Shown here piece by piece: positions 59,798-64,000 of a stretch of 64,000 nt of DNA (position 1 is its first letter; each line of letters opens with the position of its first letter). The stretch is from assembly GCF_041296385.1 (NCBI RefSeq), contig NC_091013.1, positions 8,570,001 through 8,634,000 of the forward strand, given 5' to 3'. Made by a program: the position numbers and the translations under genes. The notes beneath the pieces were generated by a model. It was given only the letters and a program-made list of their open reading frames with translations, made no database searches and was not told the DNA's origin. The DNA comes from Aphelocoma coerulescens (taxonomy: Eukaryota; Chordata; Aves; Passeriformes; Corvidae).

Positions 59798-61651
59798 GTA
59801 GGTGAACATCTCTACATGTTTGCATTTTCTCCTTCTTACTCTTCTGTTAGCAATTGGGCAGGCCAGGTACCTTTTTCCCTTAATTCATCCAAGATGCTTT
59901 CGTATAGCTGTCACATGTCACTGAGCTGTAAAGAATTGCATGTTTAACTAGAAAAGCTGGAAGTTTTGAGGTGAATCGTTCAGAAACTGGTTAGCCACTT
60001 GTGGTTATTTAGAGCTGGTAGAATAAACAACAGCATTTTGACTGCACCTGTAACATTTTCCAGAGCTTCTTTACGGTCTCATAGTCAACAAGTTTTCTTA
60101 CAGCAAGTTACCTTTTGTACATAACAATGAAAACAGAGTAGTGCATTGGAGGTGACAGAAGAGGTAAGTGTGACTGTCTTAAAAAAACCAAGGAATGTCA
60201 CAAAATCATCTGCTGTCATCTTCAGGCTTCTTCCTGAAGTAGTGCTGGCTACTGATGTCCCTGGATTCTGCAGTTACCTTTAAAGTAACATTTCGTGTTT
60301 GTAGCCTTGATGGATTTAAACATTGGATTTAGACATTACACTTCAAAATTTCTTTGCCAGTTTGTGTGGTTTCACAAACACATTTTCCAGAAGAACAAGG
60401 TGTACTTGTGTACTGTCACTGATTTTTCCCATTTTTATCATGCAGGACTTAGGTCAGTCTATCTAGGTTATTATAATGATAGGAGTTTAGAAAAATCTGC
60501 TTTTTCAGTAAGCAAGTTACATCATTACATTAGTGGACTGGTTAAGCTTAAAAGCTTAAGCTTCAAGCTCAAAGTTGAGCTTGAAGATGTTTACAATTTC
60601 ATGTGAATACAAAAAAAAAACCTGTTGAAAGACACAATGATATTGCCCTTTTATTGCTATAATTTAATAATTTCATAAAGAAGAATTCATTGCATAATTA
60701 AAAACTTAATTGCTGTTAAGGTCTGTTGTAACAATTTGGTGACAATTATCAACATTAAAAGTTACACCTGGTAAAGTAAAAACTTGGAAAATGTCAGAAT
60801 AAAGAAATTCCTAAGTCTTTTTGACAATGGGATGTCTGATAGGCAAAAAAAAATGGGGAATATCCCTTGTAGACTTTGTCATATGAATAACTGTTGCCAG
60901 CTCAAAAGAGCCAAGCTCTCAATTCAGTGAAAGCTTTTCCAGAAACCACATCTCTATTTTAATAAAATGTTGCTAAACTGTGCTGTTTTATGGACTATGC
61001 AGTGCTTTTCTTAAATGCACGGAGTCCTTCAGTTTCAGGAAGACAAAAGCTTTTCCATTACATAGAAAGCTCTTAGGTTACCCTCTGCTTCAGTACTGAG
61101 GATATGTTTAACATGTCTAAATTCTCCCACCTTGTTTGCAGGACGGGCAAATTCCAGGTGAAAATGCTGTTGTGGATCACCACACCCTTCTGCTGTGACA
61201 CTGAATCTCCCTTTCTGTTCCATTTCTGTACATATTAACAGTCACAAATGACAATCACAGGAGCAGTTCAGAGCAGCCAGATGGGAGTACATGCCCATTG
61301 TGAGAGGCTGGAAGTTTTCTTTCCTAATGTTGGCTTTTTCTTACATAAGGAAAAGGAAGCTTGAGTTCCTCTGGGCATGATGGGCTTGGCTACACTATGG
61401 ATTGTTTTATAGGAAGGGAGCAGACCCTGCCCACTCTCACCTCCTTGTCTCAGCAGGGTGGGCTGTATGTAGCTAATTTAAATACTCTGGTTGCTGCTTC
61501 CCAACTTCTTCCTTTGCTTACTCTCAAGTCTTCAGTCCTGCAGTGCAGCCTAGCATGCCACAAACATCCCTCTTCAGGCTTTTACAGCATTGTCAGTAAA
61601 TAAATATGGGTGAATTTCTGAACATCTGTCCTGTTTTATCTCCTGTTTTAG
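59798..61651 (+). other. SRPX: SRPX intron 5
   Basis: A 1.85-kb AT-rich intron. It contains a perfect 12-bp inverted repeat at 60561-60586. Otherwise nothing is recognised. Confidence 0.8.
60561..60586. repeat. Perfect 12-bp inverted repeat (2-nt spacer)
   Basis: CTTCAAGCTCAA, spacer AG, TTGAGCTTGAAG. The arms are exactly complementary, and further AAGCTT palindromes lie just upstream (about 60543-60560). Confidence 0.95.
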
Positions 61652-61773
61652 TGTTATTTTGAAAGGCCTGCCACCAGGGTCACATTTTCCAGAAGGAGAC
61701 CACAAAATCCAATATACTGTGTATGACAGAGCTGAAAACAAAGGCACTTGCAAATTTCTTGTTAAAGTCAGAG
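61652..61773 (+). CDS. SRPX: SRPX exon 6 (HYR domain, second half)
   Basis: A 122-nt exon, acceptor TGTTTTAG, donor GTAAGA at 61774, phase 2 in and phase 1 out. It encodes residues about 209-249: [20 protein letters not shown], then [20 protein letters not shown]. The G-DHKI-YTVYDRAGN-like end is the hallmark of HYR domains (here [10 protein letters not shown]). Together with exon 5 it completes the single HYR module between sushi 2 and sushi 3. Confidence 0.95.
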
Positions 61774-62429
61774 GTAAGAATGGTGCTTTACCCTGTAAAT
61801 ACAGACACTGATTTGCATCTGGCTTGGTAGGCAATTTGAAAATGTCCTAATTTCTGTGTTTATCTGCATATTTCTGTGTATATAAACTCCTGTGATGATG
61901 CTGAAAGGGAGAACAGTCTTGCTGAAGACCCTGGGGGCCAGGTCTGCAGCATTCCTGCATGTCCAGGAAGAGCTTCTTTGATCAGCCCTGCCTCCAGTTC
62001 CATGCCCCTTCCCTTCTGCCATCTCCTCCCTGATACTTAAGGCTTGTGAGCTGCTGAAACAAGGAGGTGAAGACATTTTTTCAGCTGAGGCTCAGGTCTG
62101 TCAAGCAGGGCTGCCCTTTGACAAGTCCAGATCTTAACATCTGGAGTTGAATATACAGAGATGATACCTGTAGGTTTTGGCTTCAGCTCTTTGTGCTCCA
62201 TGACCTTTTGTCACATGCATACACCTACACACCTTTTCATTTTACGTGAGTGAGGGGTGGGGGAGTTCAAGCTGGTTGGTTGGTGTTTTTAAGTGCATGA
62301 CTAATGCTACAGAAAGCAAACAGAAAAATGTCTTTGGTACTGGTAGTCCCCTGACCCATGCTACCTTAATAACAAGTGGTGATTCATGCTGTGTCTTATT
62401 TTGTTGGGTTTTTTTTCTCTTGCTCAAAG
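61774..62429 (+). other. SRPX: SRPX intron 6
   Basis: A 656-bp intron ending in a T-rich tract and CTCAAAG acceptor. Nothing else is noted. Confidence 0.85.
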
Positions 62430-62609
62430 TCAGGCGCTGTGTGAAGTTAAATGCCCCAGATAATGGCTACATCAAGTGCTCAGGTGATGGAAATAACTAT
62501 GGTGCTACCTGTGAGTTCTCCTGCATTGGTGGCTACGAGCTGCAAGGAAGCCCAGCTCGAGTCTGCCAGTACAATTTGGGGTGGTCAGGAGTGGAGCCAA
62601 CCTGTGCAC
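62430..62609 (+). CDS. SRPX: SRPX exon 7 (sushi domain 3)
   Basis: A 180-nt exon, acceptor CTCAAAG, donor GTAAGT at 62610, phase 1 in and out. It encodes residues about 250-309: VRRCVKLNAPDNGYIKC, NNYGATCEFSCIGGYELQG, SPARVCQYNLGWSG and EPTCA. Six cysteines in sushi spacing; the GATCEFSCIGGYELQGSPAR segment is the same as in human SRPX as I remember it. The first base of the next codon makes Pro at the exon 7/8 junction. Confidence 0.96.
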
Positions 62610-63032
62610 GTAAGTGAGTATTTCACCACCTTACCAGGAGGAATCCAGTGCAATGGTTCTTAGGGCATTGAGAATTTGGGAAGGGGGTGTGGGGTGGAAT
62701 ACAGCTGCAGTGTAGCAGAGGTAAGAAACTTGCCATCTTTGTCTCCCCTGCCAGTTTGCACTTACAGCTGAAGCCTTTGCCACCTCTGACTTCTCTTTCC
62801 TCAAGTTTGTCTTAGCTCAAAGCTTTCTACAAAATGTGATGTTCTGGAGTCAATCCAGTGTGCAAGCTAGAGCAGTCTGCAGTAAAATTGTTGGCTTCAA
62901 TGAGGCCAGCATTTCACCCATGTCTTCTTTATTATTGTTTCTTGTTCTTGTGTTTCTGCTGTCTAACTCTGCCTCTAGAAATAGATCTGTTTTCAGTATG
63001 CTCCATAACTTTTGTTTTAATTTTAATTCTAG
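62610..63032 (+). other. SRPX: SRPX intron 7
   Basis: A 423-bp intron with a TTTTAATTCTAG acceptor. Nothing else is seen. Confidence 0.85.
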
Positions 63033-63166
63033 CCATGAATATTAATGTGAATGTGAGGACTGCAGCTGCACTTCTGGATCAATTTTATGAGAAGCGGAGA
63101 CTGCTAATTATTTCAACTCCTACTGCAGCCAACTTCTTCTACAGGATGCAGCTGGGAATGCTGCAG
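63033..63166 (+). CDS. SRPX: SRPX exon 8 (start of DUF4174 domain)
   Basis: A 134-nt exon, acceptor TTCTAG, donor GTAAAT at 63167, phase 1 in and phase 0 out. It encodes residues about 310-354: [20 protein letters not shown], then [20 protein letters not shown] and GMLQ. This is the first part of the C-terminal DUF4174 domain shared by SRPX, SRPX2 and CCDC80. Assembled exons 1-8 give 354 residues of an expected total near 464. The remaining roughly 110 residues lie beyond the right edge. The RPGR neighbour argues for SRPX rather than its paralogue SRPX2. Confidence 0.95.
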
Positions 63167-64000
63167 GTAAATCACATTTAAGGGGGATGTGCAGCTATTT
63201 TTTTTCTTCAAAGAAAGACACGAGGACAAGCTCCACTGTTTGATATAAATACACAAACTTCAGCTGTTATATTGTAGCCACTGAAAGATCTGGCTGAAAC
63301 AGTCATGGTTCTTGATTGATCATTTTCACAGGGGTTTGAGTTGAAATATCTCCCCAGTCTCTAATTCAGCTCCATTCTGGATTGTGCTGCCTCTGACTGA
63401 CCAGTCACTGAATCCCAGGCTGTTCTGGCCCTTCCATCCTCCCCAAATTAATTATAATAACTTGTGTTCAGTAATAATTCCCTATCTCAGCTGCTAAAGA
63501 AGTTGACAAAAAACCCAAACCCAACCTCCAACACTTAAGCAGCTCATGCAGACCAGGCTGAACAGAATTTACAACTATAAGCAAGGAAGTATGAATAGCT
63601 TCAGACATACAAAGTGCAAACAAAGGACCAGAGACACAGGAGAGAAATTATCCAGAGTGCTGGAGATAACACTGTGGGGTGTTTTGTTCCAAAAAACCCA
63701 AAACTTCTGGTAATTTTCCTTCTTGTGTATTGTAAATGTGATGCCCTTGTTGGCTTCTTGCTGGACTTAGGGATGTATCTCCAAAATGTATCTGTGTCCT
63801 CAGGGAAAGGAAGGAAAGGAACCTGTATCCTTTCACAGCTACAAGTGCTTTTATCTTGTTTTTTTCTTCTCACAACTTGTAACAAAATGCAGTATAAATA
63901 ATCATTGAGATATGAATGTGATGATGCTTTTAACTGCTGGCTTAAATTACAGTTGTATTTAAAAAAAAACAAACAAAGCAGCGCTTTTTCCCTATTAGAT
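63167..64000 (+). other. SRPX: SRPX intron 8, running out of the window
   Basis: AT-rich intron sequence with no exon recognised. Open frames near 63601-63972 on both strands appear to be chance. Confidence 0.75.

Noticed and set aside
1..64000. CRISPR arrays, bacterial operons, tRNA or rRNA genes
   Set aside because: None were seen. The introns, CR1 elements and CpG islands show a vertebrate nuclear region, so prokaryotic features are not expected.

Overview
This window is vertebrate nuclear DNA and almost certainly avian. Its genes are split by introns with GT/AG borders, and it carries 5'-truncated CR1 LINE fragments on both strands, two LTR-like blocks and a relic of a MIR-type SINE. I read it as the 3' half of RPGR followed, on the same strand, by most of SRPX. 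This neighbour pair and orientation match human Xp11.4. A bird is favoured over a turtle or crocodilian by the CR1 and LTR types and the compact introns, but I cannot name the species.

Layout. Positions 1-794 are RPGR intron. 795-3338 is the RPGR ORF15 exon: a Lys/Ser-rich start, about 480 residues of Glu/Gly-rich low complexity, then a basic C-terminus ending in the conserved FWNNVLPHY motif. 3339-14256 holds the ORF15 3' UTR and a long intron. 14257-17355 holds the four last exons of the constitutive RPGR isoform, ending in a prenylation box, C-I-L-L. The intergenic region runs from about 17.4 to 26.9 kb, with two antisense LTR-like elements near its left end and a (TGGGA) array near its right end. 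SRPX follows: exon 1 (signal peptide) at 27252-27321 in a CpG island, then exons 2-8 at 50028-63166. These encode three sushi domains, one HYR domain and the start of the DUF4174 domain. The last SRPX exons lie beyond the right edge.

The most unusual feature is that SRPX exon 1 and its promoter-proximal CpG-rich block occur twice, 19,278 bp apart (27252-27321 and 46530-46599). The coding part and donor are identical, and I see one substitution in roughly 290 bp of 5' flank. Either copy can splice in frame to exon 2. This is either a real duplicated promoter and first exon or an assembly artefact.

The RPGR exon phases are also of interest. The ORF15 exon and exon 16 both begin in phase 0 behind their own acceptors. 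This suggests that the two isoforms here come from a choice between terminal exons rather than from a retained intron. The two genes have no known shared pathway: RPGR acts at the ciliary transition zone and SRPX is a secreted or ER-associated sushi-repeat protein.
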